From contig NC_060023.1 of assembly GCF_021134715.1 (NCBI RefSeq), positions 8,432,001 through 8,496,000 on the forward strand: a DNA stretch of 64,000 nucleotides, written 5' to 3'. The DNA is from Daphnia pulex. Lineage: Eukaryota; Arthropoda; Branchiopoda; Diplostraca; Daphniidae. The position numbers and the translations under genes are program-made. Of this stretch, positions 22,160 to 35,110 are shown one piece after another (position 1 is the first letter of the stretch; each line of letters opens with the position of its first letter). Below the pieces are notes generated by a model, which worked only from the letters and a program-made list of their open reading frames with translations, made no database searches and had not been told where the DNA came from.

Positions 22160-22167
22160 TATAAAAA
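22160..22167 (+). promoter_or_regulatory. TATA box, probable sulfotransferase promoter
   Basis: TATAAAAA lies about 450 bases before the start codon. Transcription would begin near 22190. A GCAG acceptor at 22577-22580, just before the ATG, suggests that part of the 5' UTR may be spliced. Confidence 0.5.
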
Positions 22168-22607
22168 GACGGGATGGAAAGTTGCTAACACAGTCACGCG
22201 CTCAGGCTCCTACCTGACGGACTGAATTCTGCTCGGTCGAGCTCCCAACATCCACAGTCCAGTGTACAGTTAGTTTGCTCTTTTCAGTTTGCCAAAGGGG
22301 ACTCTCGGGCTGGCTGAGAGCTGATAGAGTCGCAGCTTCATTCCAGCGCCAGCAGCACGCGCGTTGATTCCTCCCCCGTGTTATTTTGTCTTCCCCCCCC
22401 CCAATCACTTCCTAATTTGTTTATTTTTTGAAGAGACACAACATTGCGCAATGTTTCCAGTTCCATTTTTAACTTTTGCCGTTTAAGGAAATGACGAGAC
22501 ATTTTCAGTGCGTGTTGAATTGTTGATCCATTCGGTTGGCAACCAAAGGTGATTGACGAAAATACTTTGATAATTGCAGGTATAGTTGGAAAACAATCAA
22601 GTGGTCG

Positions 22608-25600
22608 ATGGTTCGAATCAAGATGCTGAGGGTAGTCCTAAAAGCCGTGGGTCTGAGGGGACGGTGGACGCACTGGAATAGCTGGAAGGGATGGCTATAC
22701 TTGGCTCTATTGGTATTCATCTCCGGTCGCCTCTTCGTCAGTCAAGGGTTTTCGTTAACCTTGACTCCAGCAGCAGCAACAACAACTTTGGAGAAAACGG
22801 ACTCGGTCGGCGACAACATCAACAACATTGCCCCCAAGAATCACGGCGACCGGGGGTTGAAGATGGCCGTTGTCGCCAGTACCTGGTCCAGCAGTCCGGT
22901 TATTGGCCACGGCCCAAAAAGTCAGGAGGACATTTCGTCTGGCAACCAGTTATTGTTGCTGCTGCACACGGGCAACCAGACTAGCCGGCCGCTAGTCATT
23001 CCCACCACGGAAGACAATTCCAAATATTGGAATCCGGTGCCTCCGTCGAAGAAAACTAACGACGACGTCGATAATGAGACCCATCAACAGAGACATAACC
23101 AAGACAGCGGCAGCGGCAGTTTGTTAGAAGAAAAAGAGCGGAGGTACTGGCTAAGGTCGGAGCGGATCAAACGAGTTTGTCGCAGCCGGGGCGTCGTCTC
23201 TAATCCACTCGTCTACGCAAACAGCAAAAACGAGACCCGGCCAGTTCGTTCACCCAATTCCAAAAACTCGCCAGGTAAGATTAGTAGCTCATTTCATTCT
23301 GACACCTAGATAATAGTTCAACCAAAAACAAAATCCGTTTGGCTATAAATGAATTCCGTTTTTGACGTCTGATGGTATCTATATACATATTTAAAAAAAT
23401 GGCAGCTGGGTTTGCGCTGGTAATTCCAACAGCAACATTGGTAGTTGTTTTTATAAATTACAGTACCATTGACACAACTTTGTGGGTTGTCGCATTTCAA
23501 GGCCCTATAAAAACAGAAATAATAATAAGTGACGAGGAGGATGACGGAAGCGACCGAAACCCGGGAGGTTTATTGCTTTGTCAGATGGACTCACCCGGAG
23601 AGATGAAAATGTCTAAACGAATTGTTACTTTACCTTAGTCATCGTGTTTATTTGTATATGGTCATGGCGCGCATCAAGTGGACCATGAAAAAGAGGACCC
23701 CAAAAGTTGAAATTTCACCTTCGGGTTTATTTTTTTTTTGTACCGCGCGCCTAAATTCAAATAGCGGAAAATATCAAGCGCTTCGTGATGCGAACGTTAC
23801 GATAGCCAAGCGCATTGCGGTAATAAAATTCTGTTACATATTTTTTGCGCGCGATCTAATAACACGCTGGAATTATGCAAAAATAATGACTTGATTTTTT
23901 TTTCGTTTGCGGAAAATACTGTGACGAACAGTTATGCGCATTCTATTATGCTAAGCCGCTTAAACTATTCACGTCGCTGTAAAAAAATATGACGATTTGC
24001 ATGGAAGAGGATCGCCCACAAGACACATATTTGAACTGCTGGTGTCCAATCTGGTTATTCATAATGATGACTCGTCGTTTCCTGCTTTGAATAAGTCGAC
24101 AGGAAAGGGAAATTTCTAGAATTTGAAATTTTCCCTTGAAAACTATTATTTAGTTAAACACTGACAAATCGTTTTAAAAAAGAAAACAATTTTTCTCTAG
24201 AGCTAGAAGAAATCAGTCACAGCTATTGATTCTCGACAGCAATGAATCAAACTATCTATCAGTGTCGTCGTCGTGTAAACGTGAAAAACCTCGGCTAAAC
24301 CAGTCACGAAGACATTCAAGAAATGTCTGCGCTGGTCCCCCTTCATTTCGTGATTCATTTTCCTGACTGGGATATTATATACAAGAAAACTGGTGTGTTC
24401 GCCCTGGCAAATGCGTGAGCGAGTCATTTACGGAAGCTGCTGGAGTGGGTGTCAGAAATTTTTCTCATCTCATCGCTTATTTCTGGTTCGGCCCCGGAAT
24501 GAATGAAGAGCTGGTCCTTTCTATTAACCGCCGCGTGAAAGACCCCCCAAACAAAATGGGTACACACTTCTTCTTCTGCTACCTTTGTCGCTATATACAG
24601 TCGAAAGGAGAACAACGGTGTGACGTAATAATAAATGTGATTAGACTATATCCTGGATATAATTATATTGTTCCGCTTTGTTGGGTGGCCAAATTTGAGT
24701 TTCAAAAAAGAAAAAGGTCCCCGGTGAGCCGCAAAAAAGAAAAAAAGTTATCGTATCAATTTTCTCTGCTATAGCTGTTCATAAGAAAAAGTGAACGACA
24801 TGATTTTTCTGTTTGACTTTCTTTTATAGTTTCTCTGAGCGTGGAGAACCCGGTCACATCTCATTTCTCGATGGCGCCGACATTCCAGACGATGGGCTGC
24901 TTTCTCAACAAAGTCGCCTCCTCATCTTTGGTCTCGGCTTTCCTTTTGCTCCACGGACTGGGACCAACTTTTTCTAGTCCACACAGTTTGACGTCTCACC
25001 TTCTTCCCAGGGTAATGTACACAACACACACATTGGCAAAAGCACACCTATAAAATCTAAATGTTACTGCATTGCATTATTACTCACTGCTGATGAACGT
25101 CTAAGTGATTTGTGATGTAACGCCCGCATATTCAGATGAGGTAATTTAGGGAGAACTGATTTGGACATGGCGAAATGGTTTCAATTTGTGTAACGAAGTT
25201 TCGGATGCTGGCGAATATAACCTCTCAATGGAGTGTGTGACTTTCGAAAGTAGGCTAGCTACCTATTAAGAACTTTATTCATTATGAAATCATTCGTTTT
25301 TACCTAGGCTGAATTATGTAAGAGTCTTGATCACCTTCTTTCTTTCTCTTTCTTTCATCCTTCTTCTTTTTTCTTCCACGTTGCCGAGGCCTTTTCTGGA
25401 ATTTCGGCTGCAGTGTATGAAGCCTATACTATCCGACGGAAGTCCTAGAGTGCATATTTCACTAATTCATAGCGCTAATTCCCAGCCTGGGAAATCCACC
25501 TGCTAGGCTAGCATATATGATTAGATGGAGATTGGGAGGCTGGTCAAATATTCAGACAGCACAAAAAGGAAAGAAATGAGAAATTAATCAAGATTGACAG

Positions 25601-28600
25601 ACGGAAGGAGAAGGGGGAAAAAGTCATTGCTTGCTATACTTCATTTTTTAGCAACGCAATCATTGGAAAGATCGATCGATTTCGTTTTTCTTTTTAAAAC
25701 TGTCATATTTATTTCAGTTGAGCCAACACTGACTTACTTATTTCTTCTCATTCATTCGATAGGCGCCAAATCTTGGCCTGCTGTAAACTATTATTGAACT
25801 CTCATTGAATGTCCGTTTTAGAATCTAGAAGATTTAAGTAGGTGATTAGATAATTGGCGTCATATAAATATGACGCAAAAAGAGTCTCGATTAAATAGAA
25901 GATTGCGCATATACTATGCCGAATCATGAAATTTCAATGGTGCGTGTGTGCCTATAGCCACAGATATACTAGCTCCATGTAGCCAATATTGATATAGACT
26001 CCAAGTTAAGTATGAATCATAAACATAATAATACGTAGCTATACTTTCGTACCGCATGTACCCAGTTTCATGAATGCGGCTGATATAGTAGAGAATAATT
26101 TAGCAGAACCCAATGCACCTGCTATGGGAGCATTGGTCATCCTCTTGGGATAAATAAGTTTATTGACCGCTATTGCGATCTGCCCATTATGTTTCTTATT
26201 TTTCTTTGCGGTCATATGGTACACAGGTTAGATGTAAAATTCGGTTTAGTAGACAAGTCGAGTAATCGGACCAGAAAAATATTTGCACAGAGTATGTGTA
26301 GTACACTTGTCCTAAAAACTGGACTGCAAGGTGTTGATTGTACGCTATAGTGTTTTTCTGAAATGTTTTTAAAGCGGGTAGCTACATAATACGTTTCTGC
26401 GGTTAAAAATAAAGGAAAACATTTGGGCAAATAACCCCCCATCAGCTCAGCTAAACACGGGTGTGTGTGGGCTGGCGGCCGAGAAAATAAACAAGCGCGC
26501 ACATGTAAACATCACTTGCAGAGTTCTCTTTACCGCACTTTTGCGGTTCAACTGAAGCGCAAGTGGAGTGCGTCTGATTCATCGTACTGACTCGAATTTA
26601 TTTAGTACAAGTCATCAATTGGTTACAGCAGTATAGTAAAATGTCTGTAACAACCAAACAAAAACAGATGACTCTCCTTTGAATTTCTCGCGAAGTCAGA
26701 ATTTGTGAGCTCGACACACACAATGTGTGTCTGATTATCACAGCATATAAAGTATGATTACCATGTTAAATATAGGCAGTAAATATTTTTTTAGCTATAG
26801 CCTGCAGTCCATTAATCACTACCTTATTGAATGAGATGGGAGAATATGTCCATGATCATCATATTTTTACAAAGCCACCCCTTTTGTATAAGGATGACTT
26901 CCAGTGAGAGATGATTAAGCAAAAAACGACACAGCTTTATAATATTCATTATTATTACTCTTTTTGCAGTCGCTAGAAGATTTCCAGTTTGCCAATCAAA
27001 CCTTTTTCAAATTCATGTTCGTTCGCCATCCGATGGACCGGATGCTGTCCTGCTACCTGGACAAAATGGTCGAAAGTCCGCACTACAGTTTGCCGGCTTT
27101 CCGCAACTACGTCAGAAATAAAGCGCGCCAGGTCATGATGAAACGACAACGGGCGGCGGCTCAGATGCATCAACAACGCGATCGAGCAGCATCAGCCAAT
27201 CTTGTCAGCAGCACACGGCAGAGCTTCAATACAAAGCCTCAGCTCCGGAGTCTTTTGTCGTTGAACGACGGAGGAGCTCCGACGGTGTGGAACCGGCCCG
27301 ATTCTCAAATTATTTACGGCCGCCAGGTCGGAGGAAAAGGATATGACACGGCGAAAATCGAAGCCGTCGCCGCCAACGACGACAATGAAATAGAAACGAA
27401 GAAATTACAGCCCCGTTACGTCGTCGGCCAGCAGCAGCAGCATTCACCTGCCGACTCGGCCGCTGTACAAACCCTGGAAAAGGTGGCCGCACCTTTACCA
27501 AAGACCAACATCACAGAAGTCAAACCTACTTTCGAAGAATTCCTCGAGTTTGTCTTAGACACCGACCTGCTAGGTAAGCAGCAACACACACACACACAAA
27601 GCCGGTTGAAATGAGCGGATGATTATTTTAGACCCGCCCATCACAACTTCTTGTGATGTCGAGCGAAAAACATGAACGACAAATCTTGTTGAACAAATTG
27701 TTTTCCTTTCTTTCAATAGGCATTGGATACGACTCCCATTGGGTCCCGTTCCATCGCTATTGCAGTCCTTGCAGCGGTAAGTTTTTGATTTCCTTTTGCC
27801 TACATAAACGTGCGCATCAGTAATAAGAGGAAATGATACGTGCTGTGTTCGCGACTATTAATATCCTGTCGTATAACCTATTACAGCTCGTCTCATTGAA
27901 GCGAGACACTTTTAGACTTATTGATCTCTATAGTTTTGCTTTGGAAAAATTATCCCAGTGAATAACTTCAATGAGTTTTTAGGTCAGATTCCCCAAAGTA
28001 CATATGGAGTCGCTCTTCTATAGAGACTACCAGAAGTCGGCTCTGATAAAAATAACATTCACGCATTCCGTCAAAATGACAGCCACGAGTAGAGAAATTA
28101 GACCTATCTACGTGAGACATGATATAATATGTCGTATTATTTAGCCCACAGGAATTCAGTCGTGCGCATATTTTGTTTGAGATTTCCTTGTCTATAGTTG
28201 AGCTTTAGCGCTCATTTGATCTCGACAGCAATGATTATAGATTCATCACTTTAATCATGACATTTTCATTCGCCCACGTCTATATGAACTGTATTTTGAT
28301 TTCCCATACACAGTTCCGTACCATGTCATAGGCAAGCTGGAGACCGCCGCCGACGACTTCCAAGTAAGTTCCAATTTTTTTTATCGATGCATTGCATAAG
28401 CTATAGCCTATATTTACACTGAATTTTTTCCATTATTTTTTGTATTATCCCAGTACATCTGGGACAAAACGGGATTGGGCACGCAAGTTCCTGTTCCGTG
28501 GATTAATCGAAACACCGCCCCGTCCAAGTCGAAAATCGCGCTGGAGAAAAAGTACGTGACCCCCGTTATTCAAATCTACCATCTCATCGATTATTATTAT

Positions 28601-28758
28601 CTATCTAGCTATAAATCTTTTGATAAAAACGCAGGTATTATTCTTCCCTGCCGAGAGACTTGATTCTACGGTTCTATGATGCCTTCCGGATGGATTTCGA
28701 GCTCTTCGACTACAGCATCAACGACATTCTCGTCAAAGCTGGATACCGGACGATATAA
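22608..28758 (+). CDS. Golgi carbohydrate sulfotransferase (Sulfotransfer_2; HNK-1/chondroitin type)
   Basis: Seven exons: 22608-23274, 24830-25011, 26970-27573, 27720-27776, 28314-28363, 28454-28551 and 28635-28758. They total 1,782 nt and encode 593 residues with consistent phases. Residues 28-45 are a single signal-anchor helix, so it is a type II Golgi membrane protein with a long stem. The 5'-phosphosulfate-binding loop is N249-K-V-A-S-S-S255 and the 3'-phosphate-binding motif is FMFVRHPMDRMLSCY (298-312). Later exons give the family strings SHWVPFHRYCSPC, YHVIGKLET and YYSSLPRDLILRFYDAFRMDFELFDYS, matching CHST8-14 type enzymes. It transfers sulfate from PAPS to a sugar in a glycan, probably a glycosaminoglycan or HNK-1-like epitope. 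About 120 low-complexity residues (roughly 340-460) are inserted after the 3'-phosphate motif. The exact acceptor sugar cannot be read from sequence. In the second exon the P-x-K of other members is replaced by N249-K250. Confidence 0.87.
23275..24829 (+). other. Sulfotransferase intron 1
   Basis: 1,555-nt intron, GTAAGA donor and TTATAG acceptor. AT-rich. Open frames inside it (23372-23894) show no motif and I regard them as chance. Confidence 0.6.
25012..26969 (+). other. Sulfotransferase intron 2
   Basis: 1,958-nt intron, GTAATG donor and TTGCAG acceptor. No nested gene seen. Confidence 0.6.
27777..28313 (+). other. Sulfotransferase intron 4
   Basis: 537-nt intron, GTAAGT donor and CACAG acceptor. 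Nothing else recognised in it. Confidence 0.6.
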
Positions 28759-31700
28759 AAGAATAAACTAGTTTTCTGACAGCGCCAGCACAATTGCGTG
28801 TGATAGAGAGATATAGCGGTATTTTTTTGGAATTTTCGGGGTGAAGGATTCTGGTTATTTGCTGGTAAAAAAAAATTGCGAAAAGGTGGCTTAAAACAAA
28901 AAATCTAGTTCTCGTCCAATTACACACATCGTGACTTGTATACACACAACATATGTATACCGTTCTCCCTCATAAAGCTTAGATGCGCGTTTAGCGACAG
29001 CGCACTTATATTTCTGGCTGCAGCAAAACTGCACATTAAATTGTTTATTTTCTCTATCAGAAGAATCATGATGCGGTATATACGTATAACTATGTAGAAT
29101 TGATATGAAACTATCTGCTGCCCGACCTGCTGATGCCTCTCCCTTTTCGCCTATAATAACCAGCACACACCAACTTGAAATGGTGATCTAGGTTATACGG
29201 TTTCACTTCCCGGATCGCCGCCGTCAAACCGTTAAGTGAAACTCGAGCAAGCGTGTAGAATTAGACTTCAGTTTTTAGTATTATACTTGAACGAATTCGT
29301 GTTTCGGAAACATCTCTTGTCTATAGGCTACTACCCCAATGTGGTCACACACGCAAATGAATTTTTTTTTTTAATTGTACAAGTCTTCATGTTCCAGTGA
29401 CCTTGTTGAATGTGTTTATTATTTTGTGCTTGTTTTTTTGGCGCTGCTTTTAAAAATTTGATGAGAAGTGGACGACACAACTTTTTTGAAAGACAAAATT
29501 CTGTGTGGATTTGCCGTGGTATTGTTAAATATTTTAATTGCCATACAAATATACTGTATATCATATTATACGTAACTGAATTCCTTTGTAAATTCATTTC
29601 CATTTTGAGCATTGCGAATATTATTCAAACACTGATGCAAAGATGCTGGAGATGAAGTAGATAGATAAGAATATAAAGACAAATGGTTATATCCTGCCTA
29701 TTAAATTTATTGTTCGTCTCTCGAGAATGAATACAGAATACATTTGCGATATTGTAACAAACAAAACGGACTTGGCTAATATTATGCAACACATAGAATA
29801 ATAAATGTTAAAACTTTCTATATGACGCTGGAAATGCAAATGCACTTAAGGTGCTTAGCTTTCTATAAGTGCTTTCATTCTAAACATTTGGGAGATACAG
29901 TTCACACTATTGAGAAAGAATGACGAATCAAAACTTTTTTGGATGAAAACTAAAGCGGCTGGTAAAAGCTCAACTTAAGTGTGATGTTGTCACCTAGCTT
30001 TTCTAAAGCACGCTATATTACGTCACGGTTAAACTGACGTGCGCTGAGCTGACGTGTGTGTTGTAATAACGGCTAAATGGAAATTTAATTTCTAAAACGT
30101 GGAAGTGTTATGAGGCAGGCTACTATTCCGGGACTGGGCAGTCAAAAGCAAATCAACAATTTCCGCTCGTGCGACTGTCATTAAATGAAAATTATACAAA
30201 TTTCTTGCTGGTCGCCAGTGAATAATTTCAAGTGGAAAGGTTCAACAAACTGCTATCGGTCACCGTCCGATGGATTTCCCATGTTACAACAGCCAAAAAA
30301 GAAAAAAGAAAAGGTCGCAAAAAAGTTGACAATATTAAAATCACAATAATAATTTATGCACATCTTTCCACTTGTTTGGTTATCGCGCACATTAGCCAAT
30401 CTGCATATAAATTACCGACAAAAAGAAAATCCGGCGCTCAATCACGACCCATCAGTCATCACTCTCTCTCTCCCGAACTCACCCGGAAAGTGGTTTCTTT
30501 CGTCATTTGACTCCGACTCTTTTTTTTGTGTACGGAATTATTTGGTACAAAAAACTCTGGAAGTAATACGCACGACTATATCAATGTTGACCATTTCTCC
30601 TGGTTTTTTGTTGCGATTGACGGTGAAATTTTATCCCGTTTTCCTAGTCGTCGTCGTCATCCATGCAATTCATGATATGCAACGCAATTAAATCCCGGCC
30701 AGCGGCGATGAGTGCACTTTATTCGATGTATAGTGTATAGCTTTATCTAAATACTATGGCATTTTTCAAACTGATTCATTTCTATTTCAAAGAGTTTATG
30801 GACATTTTTTGGGGGAGATTAGAATCATTTTGACATTTCAACATTCCGAACGGACGTTGATACTATACATTTGATACCCTGGCCATCAATTACTTTGCAT
30901 AGTTTCCTTTGGATAACTTCGCAAATAGCTGATAAATATTAAAACAGGAGATCAGTTCCCAACCACTCTATAGCTAGCGGCAGTCAAATAAACAATCATC
31001 GAATTTGTTGGATCTGAATAATATACGATAGGCGGCCAAACTTTATTATGGAGTCTGACATCACGAAAAATGTTTGTTACGGACTTCGAATCCAGATCTA
31101 TGGATGCTTCTGTTATAGACCGGATGTACATCGTATCATGACGAGTTTTCTTATGAATGAAGTTTTAAAAATGGATTTCTCGATGGAGATGGGTAATAAA
31201 CAATGAGAAAGCTAACTTGGCTTAGTCTTCAATCCCCATGTGGGTAAGGCTTCCGCCGGCTTCCACCAACGAACGATTTAGGGTTGTCGGCAGTTGCGAG
31301 ATACAGGCAGAAAAGCAATGGGTTAACTTTTCTTTATAGCGACTTTTTTTGCGAAATCGAGATTTCTAGTGCCTTTATTATACCAAGAACCCGGGCTATT
31401 CCGACTCCTGTGGCGAATCGTCAAGTTTTGTTTCCCCCATTTAAATTTAAATTCAAGCGCCGCGCTTCAGGGAAATGCGGGGTTTTCAATAATTAGTTGG
31501 CTGTAAAGTTGTTCACCTTTTCCTTTCATATCCGATTTCACTTTTATTTGAAAAGGTTTTGACATTGATGAAACGTGAATACGCGCAGCTTTTCTATGAT
31601 ATTTCATGAGACTTTCCAACGAGAGTCGTGGTCTCACCAGTTTGAAAGGAAAGACATTATTCCCTTGAAAGAATAGACGGTAGTTCTTTATTCTTAATTT

Positions 31701-32936
31701 GTTTTATATAGGCTGGGTATTGTAAAATATTTTACCAGCAATTCCGTCATTTTAGCATCCTTTCGGAGACACGGTACTTTAGTGGTACTTAAGAGTATGC
31801 CGTGTTTTTTTTAGAAATCTATTGTTATTTGTTATTATACTAACTTGTGTTCTTTTTCAACCATTGAGAAATTCAAGTGAATGAAACGCTGTTGCACTGT
31901 TGCTATAAAGTCTGTTAGGTACTATTTCCGAGAAAAAATTATTATTATGTCCTATGAAATAATGACGAATACAAAATTCTGAATTGGTTTCGGCGAGTTT
32001 TTGGCCATGGAAAAGTTACAGCTTGTATGAAAGATTTGGGCATTCTTTCATAAGTCATTATTACATTTTTGTACAGTCGATTCATCAATGTAATTTAAGC
32101 GGAACTTCGTTGAGTAAATGACTGGAACTAAATTTTTAATAGGGTACGCCATGTGGGTACGCGTTGAAGTGCGGATCAGATTATACGTTCTACGAGACTT
32201 ATTCAATGGATCTATTCCAAAATTTGTTAGAACAAAGTTCGAACATGTGTCGTTTTGAAATTTTATTTAATAAGAAACGCGTATATGCTATCGTAATCAA
32301 GTTGAATTACAAACCTGACTCTTATTATGTTTTTCATTACGTTGTCTTGAGTTTGAGTATGATTGGGAATCGATGCTAGGTTATTTTTATAATCTCCGCA
32401 AATAATAGCAAAAATAAAATTAGCATAGCACATTCAACACTATTAATATTTATTTACATCCATCTAATAATTTTATAATCAACACCAATTAAAAAAAAAA
32501 TTTAATTCTAGATCACAGGAATTTCAAAAATTTTGCCCGCGGTTCAGTCTACTCTATTCTTCACGAAATTCTGAAAGAACTGAATTGAGTGAGAGAAAAA
32601 AAAATTTACGATAATTAACGGAATCGATTGCTTAGGATCTTGATTGATTAATAGAATATTTTGTAATTTATATTATGAGTTTATGACGAGGCACCAGCCA
32701 GCGAGGCAGCGCCGCAGCGAGCAGGTTCGGATTTTTCCTTTCCGTTTTCGTGCGTCTGCATGTTGACATTTCGTAAGTATGGCAACCACTCTTTTGAATG
32801 CACTCAACTGAAATAAATGGCTAGCGCGGGGATCAAAGGAATCCCAACGGCTGAAACCATTTTAAAATTAAAACTAAAAATATCTGACATTTGAAACATT
32901 TGAGTATATTAGTGACCATTGAGTTAATTTGTTAAA
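28759..32936. other. Intergenic and 5' UTR of the RhoGEF gene
   Basis: About 4 kb, AT-rich, no supported gene. A moderately GC-rich patch at about 31230-31480 is not assignable. Close to the RhoGEF gene, GC-rich sequence at 32690-32770 ends in a donor-like GTAAGT (about 32772), so the 5' UTR may contain an intron ending shortly before the start codon at 32937. Confidence 0.4.
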
Positions 32937-35110
32937 ATGCCTGATGAAGATTCTTTATCTGTCAACAGCCTTTTCGTTGAACCACCCAAGCAACACAAGA
33001 GTTTCAGCCTGGTAAGTCTACCCACCACATTCCAATGCTTTATTTAATTTTATTAATGTTTTTGCATTTCTTTATTTGTTAATGAAGAGAAAACGGAAAA
33101 AAGATCAAGAAGACAGTGTTAGCACACACTCACTTAATTTGGGAGATGATGAAGGTCCTAGTAAGCGCAAAAAGAGGTTGGGTAGAGTAGCCTCGTTGGC
33201 CAACATTTTCACTTCTTCTGGAAAGCCCCTGCAGAATGCCAAGCAAGCACTCAAGAAATCCATTAGTGGAATGCTTCATCCATCTGTAAAAGAACCAGCA
33301 CCTCCTCAAGAAAGCCAACATTCACCTACTCCTTCTGTTGTGTCAATTCCTTCATCACCAGCCCTTTTGAGAACAAGAGGAAGCATTGTTTCATTAAGCA
33401 GACTATCGGTAAGGAGATGCATTTTTAACTGATTGATCAGTCATACAATTTTGTTGCTTTTTTAAATCCAGGGTTCCTCCAATCTTACACCTTATCGCCC
33501 ACCAGCTCTGACCCCAACAAAACACAGAATTATTCATTTGTGGAGTGAAACATGGGGAAAAACAACAGCATTATCATTAAATAACCAAGAATTAAAAAGA
33601 CAAGAGGTATTTTATTTATCATGTCATATTTTTGTGATCACAGTTGTTTATAATTGGTTTTTGTTTAGACTATGTATGAATTATGGCATGGAGAGTGTGA
33701 TCTGATAGAAGATATTTCAATGTTACAGCGAAACTATCATGATTCACTATTACGCCTTGGATTAATCACACAAAGTGAAGCTGAACAAATATTTGGTGGG
33801 ATCCATTCACTGTTGCCAATCCATTCCGAACTTAAAGAAGAACTGACAAAAGCCAAAGGGCCTGATGGCTCTGTTGAATCTGTAGGAAATATACTCCTCA
33901 AATGGGTATGTTACCATGTTCAACATCAGTTTTATTTTTGCGTCCACCCATGAAATCACATGCAACAATCCAATAACTTTGATATTGTTTTATTAAAGGT
34001 ACCAAAACTGGAAATCTATGTGATTCACTGCGCCAACCAAATCAGAGCGAAAAGTGTTTTAGATGAGAAAAGATCATCAGATCCCCGCGTTGAAGATTTC
34101 CTCACACGTTGCCTGGAATCCCCTTTTTCACGTCGCCTTGATGTTTGGAGTTATCTTGGTAAATCCTTTCTAAATTAACATTGCTTTCTTTTATTTCTCA
34201 TTTTAATTTCTGTCGTTTTTTTTTAGATGTTCCTAGATCCCGTCTAGTGAAATACCCCCTGCTTATCAAGCAGATCCTCAAGTTCACTCCGGATAATCAT
34301 GGTGACCACAAAGTGCTGGAGCAAGTCCTCCGAATCCTTACAAACATATTGGATCGAGTTGACAAATCAACGGGACTCGGGCGCTGTAAGCATGTCATCA
34401 GTCAGATCGATGCATCCGAAGAAATGAGCCCCGTTTTGACAAGAGCTACGACGCTCATTTGCGATGGACCTCTGAAGACCAGTCAGGGTTTGAAGTTGCA
34501 GTGTTTCCTATTCGACAGTGGACTGGTCTTGACTCGATCACTCTCCAACAACCGACTGAGTCTGTACAAAACGCCTTTCGAAGTGGGGCGATTCAAAGTG
34601 GTCGATTTGGGCACCAAAGTCGGCCGCAACAACTCGTTCCTGCCGGGCTCTTCGGGCAGCGGTCTTGGAACCAAGCACGTTTTTAAAGTGGAGACGTCGA
34701 CGGATAATGCCACGTTGGTGACGTTCAACGAGCACAACAAGAAGCAGTGGATGCTCGGTCTTCATCGAGTGGTAGAAGAATGGCAATCGTCACACATCCA
34801 CATCAAGGAGACGAGTGATCTTGACAGCCCTCGCAAAGCGCCCAAAATCAAGGCCAGCCTGAATATCCGCGGAGCTAATCGGCGTAATTTATTGCCTCGC
34901 GGAAAGTTGCAGGTGGTGAGTGCACCGCAACTTCCCCGTCAACCTAATAGTGGGGGGCAACAACCAAATCAACCCACGCCTTCTCTCCAGCAGCCCGTCC
35001 GTTTCCTTCGATCCAAAGGTTCCATCTGTCTCAATCAAACCTTGAGTCCCGAAACACACCGTATCTGCACACGTTCTTGCACCAGTCTGAGAAACTCAGT
35101 TCAACCATAA
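32937..35110 (+). CDS. NET1: Rho guanine-nucleotide exchange factor, NET1/ARHGEF3 type
   Basis: Six exons: 32937-33011, 33088-33408, 33472-33606, 33669-33905, 33999-34158 and 34227-35110. They total 1,812 nt and encode 603 residues. The N-terminal 130 residues hold basic clusters RKRKK and SKRKKR that fit nuclear import, as in NET1, and the conserved GRVASLANIF patch. LWSETWG and RRQE-like ELKRQE lead into the Dbl-homology domain (about 175-355), with YELWHGECDLIEDI, DPRVEDFLTRCLESPFSRRLDVWSYL and VPRSRLVKYPLLIKQIL, which are near-diagnostic of NET1/ARHGEF3. A PH domain follows (about 375-480), with LKLQCFLFDSGLVLTR and KKQWMLGLHRVVEEW. It activates RhoA by GDP release and controls the actin cytoskeleton. 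The last 120 residues are Ser/Pro/Gln-rich. Vertebrates have two genes; this one may represent the single ancestral form, so the symbol is by homology. Confidence 0.9.

Noticed and set aside
23372-23894. Two ORFs inside sulfotransferase intron 1
   Set aside because: Located between well-phased exons of the sulfotransferase and without protein-like motifs.
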